A DNA stretch of 64,000 nt from positions 114,663 to 178,662 of the forward strand of contig NZ_JAQZAL010000013.1 of the NCBI RefSeq assembly GCF_028737205.1, in the 5' to 3' direction. Below, piece by piece: positions 51,451-60,053 of this stretch. The notes under the pieces are model-generated. The model searched no databases. It saw nothing but the letters and a program-made list of their open reading frames with translations, and was not told the origin of the DNA. The number at the start of each line of letters is the position of its first letter. The stretch's first letter is position 1. The stretch is from Actinomycetospora lutea. Its GTDB lineage: Bacteria > Actinomycetota > Actinomycetes > Mycobacteriales > Pseudonocardiaceae. The translations under genes were made by a program, and so were the position numbers.

Positions 51451-52449
51451 ATGACGAGGACGGTGCGGTTCTCCGAGCTCGGCGAGCCCGACGTGCTGCG
51501 GATCTGCGAGGAACCCGATCCGGTGCCCGGGCCGGGCGAGGTGGCCGTGGACGTCGCCGCCATCGGGCTCAACCGCGCGGAGTCGATGTTCCGGCGCGGC
51601 ACCTACATCGAGGAGACCCGGCTCCCCGCGCGGCTGGGCTACGAGTGCTCGGGCACCGTGGCCGCGCTCGGCGAGGGCGTCACGTCGTGGACGGTCGGCG
51701 ACCGCGTCAGCGTCGTCCCGGCGTTCTCGATGAACGACCACGGCGTCTACGCCGACCGTGCCGTCGTCCCGGCGCGGGCGATCGTGCCGCTGCCGGAGGG
51801 GACGAGCTGGGTGGACGGCGCCGCGGTGTGGATGCCGTTCCTCGTCGCCTACGGCGGGCTCGTCGAGACCGGCGGGCTGCGCGCGGGCGACCACGTGCTG
51901 GTCACCGCGGCGACCTCGAGCGTCGGCCTGGCCTCGCTCGCGGTGGCCCGGCGCGTCGGCGCGATCCCGATCGCCACCAGCCGGTCGAGCAGCAAGGCCG
52001 CCGCGCTGGAGCGGGCGGGCGCCGCGCACGTGGTCGCGACCGGCGAGGAGGACCTCGTCGAGCGCGTCCTGGAGATCACCGACGGGCGCGGCTGCGAGCA
52101 CGTCTTCGACGCCGTCGCCGGGCCCGGCGTCGCCGACCTGGCCCGGGCCACCGCGAAGGGCGGGATCCTGACGATCCACGGGCTGCTCTCGGGGCAGCCG
52201 ACACCGTTCCCGGCCGAGACGTTGCCCGATCTGTGGATGCGGGCCTATACGTTGTTCGCGATGACACACGACGCACAGCGGCTGCGCCGCGCGGGCGCCT
52301 TCGTGGGCGCGGGCCTGCGGGACGGCGCCTTCACCCCGCAGGTGGACCGGGTGTTCGAGGGGCTCGACCAGGTGGTCGACGCCCACCGTCACCTCGAGTC
52401 CGGCACCCAGGTCGGCAAGATCGTCCTGCTCCCGGGGGGTGCTCGGTGA
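51451..52449 (+). CDS. Zinc-independent quinone-oxidoreductase-like MDR
   Basis: 332 residues. MDR fold without the zinc ligands: GLNRAESMFRRGTYIE, LGYECSGTVAALGEGV, VLVTAATSSVGLASLAVARRVGA (the nucleotide-binding fold) and VFDAVAGPGVADL. The family reduces quinones or enoyl/alkenal substrates with NADPH. Its stop overlaps the GTG start of the phosphotransferase gene. Divergent from a TetR regulator and P450, it is probably part of one xenobiotic or lipid-modifying regulon. Confidence 0.88.
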   Translation: MTRTVRFSELGEPDVLRICEEPDPVPGPGEVAVDVAAIGLNRAESMFRRGTYIEETRLPARLGYECSGTVAALGEGVTSWTVGDRVSVVPAFSMNDHGVYADRAVVPARAIVPLPEGTSWVDGAAVWMPFLVAYGGLVETGGLRAGDHVLVTAATSSVGLASLAVARRVGAIPIATSRSSSKAAALERAGAAHVVATGEEDLVERVLEITDGRGCEHVFDAVAGPGVADLARATAKGGILTIHGLLSGQPTPFPAETLPDLWMRAYTLFAMTHDAQRLRRAGAFVGAGLRDGAFTPQVDRVFEGLDQVVDAHRHLESGTQVGKIVLLPGGAR

Positions 52450-53462
52450 GCGGCGAGGAGATCCCCGAGGCCGTCACCGCCTGGTTCCGGGCCAACGTCG
52501 ACGAGGTCGAGGGCGCCCTGGACTTCACCCGCATCGCGGGCGGGCGCTCCAACCTCACGTTCCGCGTCACCGACGAGGGCGGGCACGCGTGGGCGCTGCG
52601 CCGCCCGCCGCTGGGCGGTGTGCTCGAGACCGCGCACGACATGGGCCGCGAGTGGCGGTTCCTCTCGGCGCTCAACCCCACCGAGGTGCCGGTCCCGACG
52701 CCGCGGGCGTTCTGCGACGACCACGACGTGTGGGACGCCGACCTCTACGTCATGGACTTCGCGCCCGGCAAGGTCCTCAACGACACCGCCTCCGGGGAGG
52801 CGGTGCCCGAGGCGGCGCGCAAGAACGTCGGCACCTCGACCATCGACGTGCTCGCCGCGCTGCACCGCGTCGAGCCGTCCGCGGTCGGGCTCGACGACCT
52901 CGCCCGTCCCGGCAACTTCGTCGCCCGCCAGCTCAAGCGCTGGCACCGGCAGGCGCACTCGTCGGCGATGGAGGACCTCTCGGCCATCGACGCCACCCAC
53001 GACGCGCTCGCCCGGCGCATCCCCGAGGGCGAGGTCGGGATCGTGCACGGCGACTTCCGCCCCGGGAACATCTCCTACGACGGCGACGGGCAGGCCGTCG
53101 CGGTGTTCGACTGGGAGCTCGCCACGATCGGCGACCCGCTCTGCGACCTCGGGCACCTGCTCGTGTCGTGGAGCGAGCCCGGCGACACCGTGCCCGAGGC
53201 GCTGTCGAGCCCCACACCGGCGGGCGGCTACCCGACCCGCGAGGAGCTCATCGCGCGCTACACGAAGGCCCGCGACCTCGGCGACGTCGACATCGCCTAC
53301 TACCTGGCGTTCGCCCGCTGGCGCGCCGCGTGCATCCACGCCGGCGTGTGGACCCGCTACCGCGCGGGCGACATGGGCGCCGACGCCGACCCGGACGAGG
53401 TCACGGGCCCCGAGGCGATCAACATCCAGGCCGAGACCGCCCTGGCGGACCTGGAGCGCTGA
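52446..53462 (+). CDS. Phosphotransferase-family protein (APH/ACAD10-like kinase fold)
   Basis: 338 residues from a GTG overlapping the previous stop (GTGA). Aminoglycoside-phosphotransferase-like kinase: N-terminal IAGGRSNLTFRV, the Brenner-type loop GIVHGDFRPGN (about residues 198-208) and AVFDWELATIGDPL (about 218-231) supplying the catalytic and metal Asp residues. Actinobacterial members near acyl-CoA dehydrogenases phosphorylate hydroxy-acids or lipids; they rarely confer drug resistance. Confidence 0.87.
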   Translation: MSGEEIPEAVTAWFRANVDEVEGALDFTRIAGGRSNLTFRVTDEGGHAWALRRPPLGGVLETAHDMGREWRFLSALNPTEVPVPTPRAFCDDHDVWDADLYVMDFAPGKVLNDTASGEAVPEAARKNVGTSTIDVLAALHRVEPSAVGLDDLARPGNFVARQLKRWHRQAHSSAMEDLSAIDATHDALARRIPEGEVGIVHGDFRPGNISYDGDGQAVAVFDWELATIGDPLCDLGHLLVSWSEPGDTVPEALSSPTPAGGYPTREELIARYTKARDLGDVDIAYYLAFARWRAACIHAGVWTRYRAGDMGADADPDEVTGPEAINIQAETALADLER

Positions 53463-53594
53463 CCCCGACCCGGGGGCCACGTCACAGGGTGGGGGCGGTC
53501 ACGGAACGGGATCGCGGGGGCACGTCCGGGCACCACACTGGGAGCGGCCCCGTGCTCAGCGTCGGCGTGCGGGGACCGCTCCCCCAGCGCCGAG

Positions 53595-53813
53595 GTGCCC
53601 GAGGTCCGGATGATCACTGGCGAGTGCCACTACTGCGAGTCCGTGCGCGTGTGGAAGCTCCACCCCCTGCGCCACGAGGACGGCTGCCCGACCGGCGGGC
53701 GACGCCCGCAGCGCCTGAGCCCGGACGACGCCGCCCTGTTCGCCCACCCCGACCTCGCGGATCTCGACCTCGAGATCAGCGCCTGGTACCCGCAGCTGGC
53801 GACGGCGGCCTGA
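53595..53813 (+). CDS. Small hypothetical protein with Cys pairs
   Basis: 72 residues from a GTG at 53595 (an ATG at 53610 is an alternative). It has a possible zinc ribbon start, CHYCESV, and a later Cys in DGCP, and an acidic end. The last 38 bases overlap the 3' end of the convergent LuxR gene. No family is recognised. The length and Cys spacing suggest a real small protein, but it could be spurious. Confidence 0.4.
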   Translation: MPEVRMITGECHYCESVRVWKLHPLRHEDGCPTGGRRPQRLSPDDAALFAHPDLADLDLEISAWYPQLATAA

Positions 53814-56607
53814 TCTCCGGTGCGCCCCGCAGCGCGTCGCCCAGCTGCGAGCGCGCGGTGATGCCGAGCTTGCGGTAGACGCTCCCCAGGTGCGTCTCGA
53901 CCGTCTTCTCGGACACGAACAGGGCCTGTGCCACCGCCCGGTTCGTCGCGCCGCCGGCCGCCGCGGTCGCCACGCGCCGCTCGGTCGGCGTGAGCGCGTC
54001 GGCACCCGAGCTCCGGAGCCGCCGGGGCCGAGCACCCGCGGCGACGAGCTCGTCGTGCGCCCGGCGGGCCACGGACCGCACGCTCCGCTCCAGGGCCACG
54101 TCCAGCGCCTCGCGCAGCACCTCGCGCGCACCCGCCCCGCCGTCGCGACGCCGCAGCGCCTCGCCCAGCGCCAGCAGCGCCCGCGCGCGTTCCACCGGGA
54201 CGGGCTCGGCGACCTCGACGGCACGACGCAGCCGCGGGAGGCCGTCGGCGCCCGGCGCCACCCGACCGGCGACCGACAGGGCCTCCGCCCACGGCAGCGG
54301 TGCCCCCCACCTCTCGGCGGCCGCGAGCGCCTGCTCGGCGACGTCGCGGGCCTCACGGGTCTCGCCCTGCCCCGCCAGCGCGAGCGCCAGCGGCGGGCGC
54401 CACCGGAACACCGCACCGCCCCGCGATCCCGTGGCCCCCACGCGCCGCCCGCTCTCCCGCAGGTCCTGCTCGGCCTCCTCGAACCGGCCCTGCGCGAGAC
54501 GCAGCCGCCCCCGGGCGAGCATCAGGTAGGAGCCCGCTGACGGCATGGCGAACAGGGGCGCGTGCGCGGTCAGGAGGTCCTCGGCGGCATCGGCCTCGTC
54601 GTGGTCGGACAGCACGTCGGCCAGCCAGGCGACGGCGAAGCCGCGGGTCAGCGCCTGGGAGGGATCGCCCTCGGTCAGCTCGACCGCGAGGCGGGTGTCG
54701 GCCAGTGCCGCGGCCAGGTCCCCGGTGAACGTGGCGGCCTGGCCCCGGAACGCCGTGGCCAGCGCGGTGTTGCGGACGTCGCCGAGCCCGCGCAGCCGCT
54801 CGAGCGCCTCGTCCCACATGGCGACGGCCTGCGCGGGGCGTCCGGCGAAGGTGAGCGTGATGCCGACCGCCGGCAGGCGCGCCATCACCGGCTCCTGCAG
54901 CAGGATCCCGGTGGACAGCGCCGACTCGGCGAGCGCCAGGGCCCGGGCGCGCGAGCCCTCGACGATGACCTCCTCCACCGCGAGCGCGGCGAGGAGCACG
55001 CACCCGCCGCGCGTGGTGGGCTCCGGATCGCGCGACCGTCGCGCGAGGCGCGCCTCCACCACCGGTCGGGTGGCGGGGTTCTGGGTCGCGACCGTGAGGA
55101 GCTCGGCCTCCAGCTCGAGGGCCCGCTCCCCCTCGCCCCTCGGATCGCCGGCCTCGAGCTCCTCGAGGACGGCCACCATGCGGCGCACGGCCTCCACGCT
55201 CTGCCCCGCGTGCAGGAGTGCCCGGGCGAGCGGGAGGGTCGCGATCGCGCGGGCGTCGACGTCGCCGGCCTCGTCGGCGGCCGTCACGAGGTGGGCCAGG
55301 GCCGCCGGGTCGCCCGCGCGCATCTCCGCCGTGCCGAGCTCGAGGAGGATCGCCGGCCGGACGTCGGGCGCCGGCGGCTCGTCGAGGGCGCGCCGCAGCA
55401 GGGTGACCGCGCTCTCGGGCACGCCCCGGGCGGCCGCTCGCCGCGCGGCGGCCCGGAGGGCGTCGACGACCACGGGATCGCCGGTCGGGCGGGCCGCGAG
55501 GAGGTGCCGCACGAGGCCGTCACCGTCGACCCCCGCCGCGACGAGGACCTCGACCGCCCGCCGGTGCGCCTCGGCCCACTCGGACGGCCCGACGCCCGCC
55601 TCCACCGCCGAGCGCACGAGCGGGTGCAGGAACGTCAGGTCCGTGGACCCGCGGCGCGGGGCGAGGACGCGTGCCGTCACCAGCGCGTCGCCGACCGTGC
55701 CCGCGTGCACGGGCGACAGGCCGGCGAGCTCGGCGGCGCGGCGCGGGTGGACGCCGTCGCCGAGCACCGCCGCGGCGCGGGCCAGGGACGCCGCCTCGGG
55801 TCCGAGCGTCGCCAGGCGTGTCCGGACCGAGCGCTCCACCTCCCGCGGGACCGCCGCGGCGACGCGGTCGACCTCGGTGTCGCGGGGGGTCGTGCCGGTG
55901 CGGCGGAGGTCGGCGAGCAGCTCGCCCAGCAGGAAGGGGTTGCCGCCCGTCGCGCGGCGGCACGCGTCCTCGAACCCGCTCTCGGGCGTCCCGAGGACGT
56001 CGGTGATCAGCGTGCGCGTCCCGGCCGGGGACAGCGGTGCCGGCCGCAGGACGCGGACGCCGGGCTCCCGGGCCACGGCGTCGAGCACCTCGGTGCGGGC
56101 GGGGTCGAGGGTGACCGGGCGGCCCGCGACGAGCAGCGCGACCGGCAACCCCTCGAGGCGTCGGGCGAGATAGGCGAGGAACCGCAGCGACGGCAGGTCG
56201 CACCAGTGGACGTCGTCGACGGTCAGCACGAGCGGGCCCTGCGCCGCCCGGTCCACCACCGCCCAGTACAGGGCGTGGAGCACGGCGAAGAGGTCGACGC
56301 CGGCCGCCGGCGGGGCGCTCGGCGAGAGCACCGCCGCGGCCGCGCCGGACCCCGCCGGTCCCACCACCGGGGCGAGCAGCTCGCGGGCGACGCCGAAGGC
56401 GAGGTCGCGCTCCAGCTCGGCGCCGCGCGCCCCGGCGACGGGGAGGTCGCGGCCGCGAGCGAGGTCCCGGGCGGCCCGCACGAGCGTGGTCTTGCCGATC
56501 CCCGCGTCGCCCTCGACGAGCAGCAGTCCGCCCTCGCCCCGGAGCACCCCGTCGACCAGCTCGCCGGCCGCCGCCAGCTCGTCCTCGCGCTCCAGGACCG
56601 CCGTCAT
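53776..56607 (-). CDS. Large LuxR-type ATP-binding regulator (LAL/MalT-like)
   Basis: 943 residues. An AAA-type ATPase begins at the N-terminus (Walker A GDAGIGKTTL, 33-42; Walker B LVLTVDDVHW), followed by a long helical repeat region and a C-terminal LuxR HTH: LTPTERRVATAAAGGATNRA, with recognition helix SEKTVETHLGSVYRKLGI. LAL regulators sense a metabolite through the helical part and activate transcription when bound to ATP. The divergent gene 114 bases away is a possible target. Its 3' end overlaps the small Cys protein gene. Confidence 0.93.
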   Translation of the reverse strand: MTAVLEREDELAAAGELVDGVLRGEGGLLLVEGDAGIGKTTLVRAARDLARGRDLPVAGARGAELERDLAFGVARELLAPVVGPAGSGAAAAVLSPSAPPAAGVDLFAVLHALYWAVVDRAAQGPLVLTVDDVHWCDLPSLRFLAYLARRLEGLPVALLVAGRPVTLDPARTEVLDAVAREPGVRVLRPAPLSPAGTRTLITDVLGTPESGFEDACRRATGGNPFLLGELLADLRRTGTTPRDTEVDRVAAAVPREVERSVRTRLATLGPEAASLARAAAVLGDGVHPRRAAELAGLSPVHAGTVGDALVTARVLAPRRGSTDLTFLHPLVRSAVEAGVGPSEWAEAHRRAVEVLVAAGVDGDGLVRHLLAARPTGDPVVVDALRAAARRAAARGVPESAVTLLRRALDEPPAPDVRPAILLELGTAEMRAGDPAALAHLVTAADEAGDVDARAIATLPLARALLHAGQSVEAVRRMVAVLEELEAGDPRGEGERALELEAELLTVATQNPATRPVVEARLARRSRDPEPTTRGGCVLLAALAVEEVIVEGSRARALALAESALSTGILLQEPVMARLPAVGITLTFAGRPAQAVAMWDEALERLRGLGDVRNTALATAFRGQAATFTGDLAAALADTRLAVELTEGDPSQALTRGFAVAWLADVLSDHDEADAAEDLLTAHAPLFAMPSAGSYLMLARGRLRLAQGRFEEAEQDLRESGRRVGATGSRGGAVFRWRPPLALALAGQGETREARDVAEQALAAAERWGAPLPWAEALSVAGRVAPGADGLPRLRRAVEVAEPVPVERARALLALGEALRRRDGGAGAREVLREALDVALERSVRSVARRAHDELVAAGARPRRLRSSGADALTPTERRVATAAAGGATNRAVAQALFVSEKTVETHLGSVYRKLGITARSQLGDALRGAPEIRPPSPAAGTRR

Positions 56608-56720
56608 CGCCGCCTCTCCTCGGGGGTTTCCTCGGGGGTCGTCCCCGACGCTCCGGAGCCCGGCCCGTCCCTAGCGTCGTGGGCACCGGACGTACCGGAC
56701 AAGAGCTGGGGGGACGGCAG

Positions 56721-57176
56721 ATGGGCGACACCGAGGGACCGGACGCCAGGAGTGGCAGGCCCGGTACGGACCGTGAGTGGGTGACGGCGCTGGGCCGGGT
56801 GTCGGGGCTCCTGCTCGCCCTGCGCGAGGAGGAGGTCGAGGGCGGGGTCCCGCTGCCGGTGCCGCTCACGCACGGGGTGACGCTGCGGAGCTGGACCGCC
56901 GCGACGCGCACCCCGGTCCCCGACGACGGGGAGGCCCTCGACCTGCTCGGTTGGGCGGCGCGCACGCTCGGCCGCTCGGTGTGCCGGTGGCGGGCGACCG
57001 GGACGCGCGACGTGCTCGTCGACGTGCTGGAGCGCGAGGCCGCGGTGCACGGGTGCGAGCCCGAGGCGCTGGTCGCCCAGATCGCCCGCGTCCAGGGCGT
57101 GCTCACCGCGCCCGACGCCGTCTCCGCCGCCCTCGTCTGGGACGCCCTGAGCGACCCGGCCCCCGCCGACCACTGA
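56721..57176 (+). CDS. Hypothetical protein
   Basis: 151 residues from an ATG at 56721 with GGGGGG upstream. Acidic N-terminus, then WVTALGRVSGLLLALREEE, VTLRSWTAATRTPVP and VLVDVLEREAAVHGC. It has no signal peptide or membrane span, and two widely separated Cys. I do not recognise the family. It is the first gene after the large LuxR regulator (divergent) and sits ten bases before a SalK-like gene on the same strand, probably in one operon. Confidence 0.6.
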   Translation: MGDTEGPDARSGRPGTDREWVTALGRVSGLLLALREEEVEGGVPLPVPLTHGVTLRSWTAATRTPVPDDGEALDLLGWAARTLGRSVCRWRATGTRDVLVDVLEREAAVHGCEPEALVAQIARVQGVLTAPDAVSAALVWDALSDPAPADH

Positions 57177-57186
57177 GGAGCACCTC

Positions 57187-58104
57187 GTGGACTACACGAC
57201 GATGCGGGGGCTGTTCTTCGCCCCGCCCGACCGGCCCCGTCCCGCCGATCCGCCCGCGCGGCGCGACCCGTCGCCGGCGCGCACCCTGCGGGACGCGATC
57301 GAGGCGGTGGCCTGCCTGTCGATCTGGTCGCCCGAGGCCGCCGAGGGCTACGCCGCGGTCGGGCTGGACGACTACTTCGCCGCCTACGTCCGCGAGCGCA
57401 CGGCGCCGCTCGGGACGCCGCCCACGGCGGTGGCGGTCGGCGCGCTCGGGGTCTTCGCGCCCGGGCTGATCGGTCCGCAGTACGAGGCCGGCGTGGCGGC
57501 CGCGTCGCTCGCCGACGTCGTGCGCGTCCGCATCGACGCGCCGGGCGCGACCCTGCGGCGACTGCTCGGCGACGTCGACGCCGAGGCCGCGACGGTCACC
57601 CGGGCCCTGCGTCGCGGGATCGACGCGGCCGACCGCACCGCCCGCCCGCTGTTCACCGGGCTGACCGCCGAGCCGTGGCCGTCCGACCCGCTCGCCGCCC
57701 TCGTCCACGCCTGCCACGTACTGCGGGAGCACCGGGGTGACTCGCACCTCGCGGTCTGCGCGGTCGACGGGCTCGACCCGGTGCAGATGAACGTGCTCAC
57801 CGAGCTGTGGTGCGGCTACCCGCTCGGCGCCTACACGCCCTCACGCGGCTGGAGCCCGGAGCAGATCGAGGCGGCGCTGGCCGGGCTGCGGGCGCGGGGG
57901 CTGCTCGACGGCGACACCTTCAGTGACGACGGCCTGCGGCACCGCGCCGACCTCGAGGGGCGGACGGACGCGATGCAGCACGCCGTCGTCGACGCGATCG
58001 GCGACGACCTGCGGGCCGTCACCAAACAGCTCGGCGAGTGGTCCGACGCGCTCGTGGACCTGGACGCCGCGCCGCCGGACCCGGCGAAGCGGCTGGCGGG
58101 CTGA
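57187..58104 (+). CDS. SCO6745/SalK-like protein
   Basis: 305 residues from a GTG at 57187, preceded by GAGGAG. The sequence has the pattern of the actinobacterial SCO6745 (SalK-like) family: DAIEAVACLSIWSPEAAEGY, GLDDYFAAYVRERTAPLG, VHACHVLREHRGDSHLAVC, VLTELWCGYPLGAYTPSRGW and a closing RHRADLEGRTDA. The function of this family is not established; members accompany secondary-metabolite and redox genes. It is adjacent to a LAL regulator and a small hypothetical gene, and ends near a possible terminator. Confidence 0.78.
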   Translation: MDYTTMRGLFFAPPDRPRPADPPARRDPSPARTLRDAIEAVACLSIWSPEAAEGYAAVGLDDYFAAYVRERTAPLGTPPTAVAVGALGVFAPGLIGPQYEAGVAAASLADVVRVRIDAPGATLRRLLGDVDAEAATVTRALRRGIDAADRTARPLFTGLTAEPWPSDPLAALVHACHVLREHRGDSHLAVCAVDGLDPVQMNVLTELWCGYPLGAYTPSRGWSPEQIEAALAGLRARGLLDGDTFSDDGLRHRADLEGRTDAMQHAVVDAIGDDLRAVTKQLGEWSDALVDLDAAPPDPAKRLAG

Positions 58105-58112
58105 CCACGTGA

Positions 58113-58130
58113 CCGGGCTCGGGGGCCCGG
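58113..58130. terminator. Hairpin between convergent operons
   Basis: CCGGGC-TCGGGG-GCCCGG, nine bases past the SalK-like stop and before the end of the box operon. It is a plausible terminator; there is no T-tract. Confidence 0.4.
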
Positions 58131-58156
58131 AAGGTGCTCACCGCGGTCGGGGCGGC

Positions 58157-58333
58157 TCACGCCTCCGGCTCGGGCTCCGGGCCGTCGATCGGTTCCTCGT
58201 GCTCGGAGCCGAGCACGGCGCCGGGGACGTCGCCGCCCTGCTCGATCTGCGGCTCGTAGGGCGGCTCGCCGTGCGTCGGGGGCTGGTCCGCGGTGGCGAG
58301 CGGGTCGGTCCGGTCGCTGCGCTCGCCCGCCAT
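58157..58333 (-). CDS. Small acidic protein at the end of the box operon
   Basis: 58 residues. Its ATG overlaps the benzoate-CoA ligase stop in TGATG, strong evidence that it is translated with that gene. It is rich in Asp, Glu, Pro and Gly (about one quarter acidic), with no membrane segment and no family I recognise. Its ending, PIDGPEPEPEA, is unstructured. It could be a partner protein of the box enzymes or a fortuitous coupled frame. Confidence 0.55.
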   Translation of the reverse strand: MAGERSDRTDPLATADQPPTHGEPPYEPQIEQGGDVPGAVLGSEHEEPIDGPEPEPEA

Positions 58334-59946
58334 CAGTGCGCCCCCTCGAGGGTGGCGGCCGGCGCGGCGACCAGGCCGGCCGCGAGCTCGCGCAGCCGGA
58401 AGCGCTGCACCTTGCCGGTCGCCGTGCGCGGGACCTCCTCGATGGCGATCACGTGGCGCGGGCGCTTGAACGAGGCCAGGCCCTCGCGGCACCAGGCCAC
58501 CAGCGACTCCGGGTCGACCGTGTGGCCCTCGCGCGGCACGACGCAGGCGACGGGCACGTCGAGCCCGTCGTCATCGGGCACCGCGACCACCACGACCTCG
58601 GCGACCGACGGGTGCGCGACCAGCCGCTCCTCGACCTCGGCCGGCGTCACCCAGATGCCGCCGACCTTGAGGACGTCGTCGGTGCGCCCCAGGCAGGTGT
58701 AGGTGCCGTCGGCGTTGCGGACGTAGGTGTCGCCGGTGCGCAGCCACTCCCCCTCGAACATCAGGCGGTTGGTCGCGGTGCGGCACCAGTAGCCGGTGCA
58801 GATCGAGTCGCCGCGCACGTAGAGCGTGCCGGTCTCGCCGTCGAGCACCGGGCGGCCGTCGGTGCCGCGGATCTCCACGTCGTAGCCCGGCACCGGGACG
58901 CCCGACGTGCCCGGCACGACCTCGCCGGGCTTGTTCGACAGGTAGATGTGCAGCGCCTCGGTCGACCCGATGCCGTCGAGCACCTCGACGCCGAAGACGT
59001 CGCGCATCCCGTTGACCATCCGCGCCGGCAGCGCCTCGCCCGCCGACACGCCGCGGCGCACGGTGGCGAACGCCGTGGGGTCGACCTGCCCATCGGCGGC
59101 GGCGAGCAGCGGCCCGTAGGAGCTCGGCGTCCCGAAGAACATCGTCACGCGGTGCCGCGACGCGAGGTCGGCGAGCAGGGCCGGCGTGGGGCGCGAGGGC
59201 TCGAGCACGGCCGCGGCACCCACCGAGAGCGGGAAGAACATCGAGTTGCCGATGCCGTAGGCGAAGAACAGCTTGGCCACCGACAGGCACCGGTCGTCGG
59301 GACGGATCCCGAGCACCTGCTGGCCGTAGGTCTCGCACACCGTGCGGATGTCGGCGTGCCGGTGCATGGCCGCCTTCGGCTTACCCGTCGTGCCCGACGT
59401 GTAGAGCCACAGGGCCTGCGACTCGTCCCAGGTGTCGTACGCCGGCGCCGTCCCGAGCGCGTCGCCGGCCGCGAGCATCTCGGCCCACGTGCGCGCGGCC
59501 ACGTCGGGGCCGAAGCCCGACGCGTCGTCGCCGGTGATGACCACCTCGGCGACGTCGCCCCCACGCTCCCGCGCCGTGAGCACCGCGGCGCGGGAGGTGT
59601 CGGCGAACGTCGCCGAGCACAGCAGCAGCCGGCTGCGCGAGTCGGCGACCAGCACCGCGAGCTCCGGACCGCGCAGCATCGTCGACACCGGGACGGCGAT
59701 CGCGCCCAGGCGCATCGTCGCGAGGATGCCGGCGAAGAGCTCGACCTCGTCGACCATGCACAGCACGACCCGCTGCTCGGGCTGGACGCCCAGCGCGGCG
59801 AGCCCCGCCGCGACCCGCCCGATCTCCGCGTCGAGCTCCGCGTAGGTCAGCGACCGGGACGGGGCCCGTACCGCCTCCCGGTCGCCGTCGCCCGCCGCGA
59901 TGCGGCGGCCGACGAGGTAGTCCGCGGCATTGAACGACTCCGCCAT
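58333..59946 (-). CDS. Benzoate-CoA ligase family AMP-binding enzyme
   Basis: 537 residues from the ATG at 59946. ANL motifs: LWLYTSGTTGKPKAAMHRH (ATP P-loop), KLFFAYGIGNSMFFPL, a benzoate/hydroxybenzoate-type active-site stretch, DGIGSTEALHIYLSN, TGDTYVRNADGTYTCLGRTDD and the C-terminal lysine in TATGKVQRFRLRE. KLFFAYG and the STEALH region are characteristic of benzoate-CoA ligases. It makes benzoyl-CoA, the substrate of BoxB. It follows boxB by 107 bases and its stop overlaps the start of the small acidic gene. Confidence 0.92.
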   Translation of the reverse strand: MAESFNAADYLVGRRIAAGDGDREAVRAPSRSLTYAELDAEIGRVAAGLAALGVQPEQRVVLCMVDEVELFAGILATMRLGAIAVPVSTMLRGPELAVLVADSRSRLLLCSATFADTSRAAVLTARERGGDVAEVVITGDDASGFGPDVAARTWAEMLAAGDALGTAPAYDTWDESQALWLYTSGTTGKPKAAMHRHADIRTVCETYGQQVLGIRPDDRCLSVAKLFFAYGIGNSMFFPLSVGAAAVLEPSRPTPALLADLASRHRVTMFFGTPSSYGPLLAAADGQVDPTAFATVRRGVSAGEALPARMVNGMRDVFGVEVLDGIGSTEALHIYLSNKPGEVVPGTSGVPVPGYDVEIRGTDGRPVLDGETGTLYVRGDSICTGYWCRTATNRLMFEGEWLRTGDTYVRNADGTYTCLGRTDDVLKVGGIWVTPAEVEERLVAHPSVAEVVVVAVPDDDGLDVPVACVVPREGHTVDPESLVAWCREGLASFKRPRHVIAIEEVPRTATGKVQRFRLRELAAGLVAAPAATLEGAH

Positions 59947-60053
59947 GCGCTGCCCGTCCTCGTGGTGGTGGTCGGTCGCCCGATCGTGGCCCCCGCCGCG
60001 GCCGAGCGGAAGACGTGTCATTCGACGATGGTCCGGCTCCGCTTCGCTCCGCG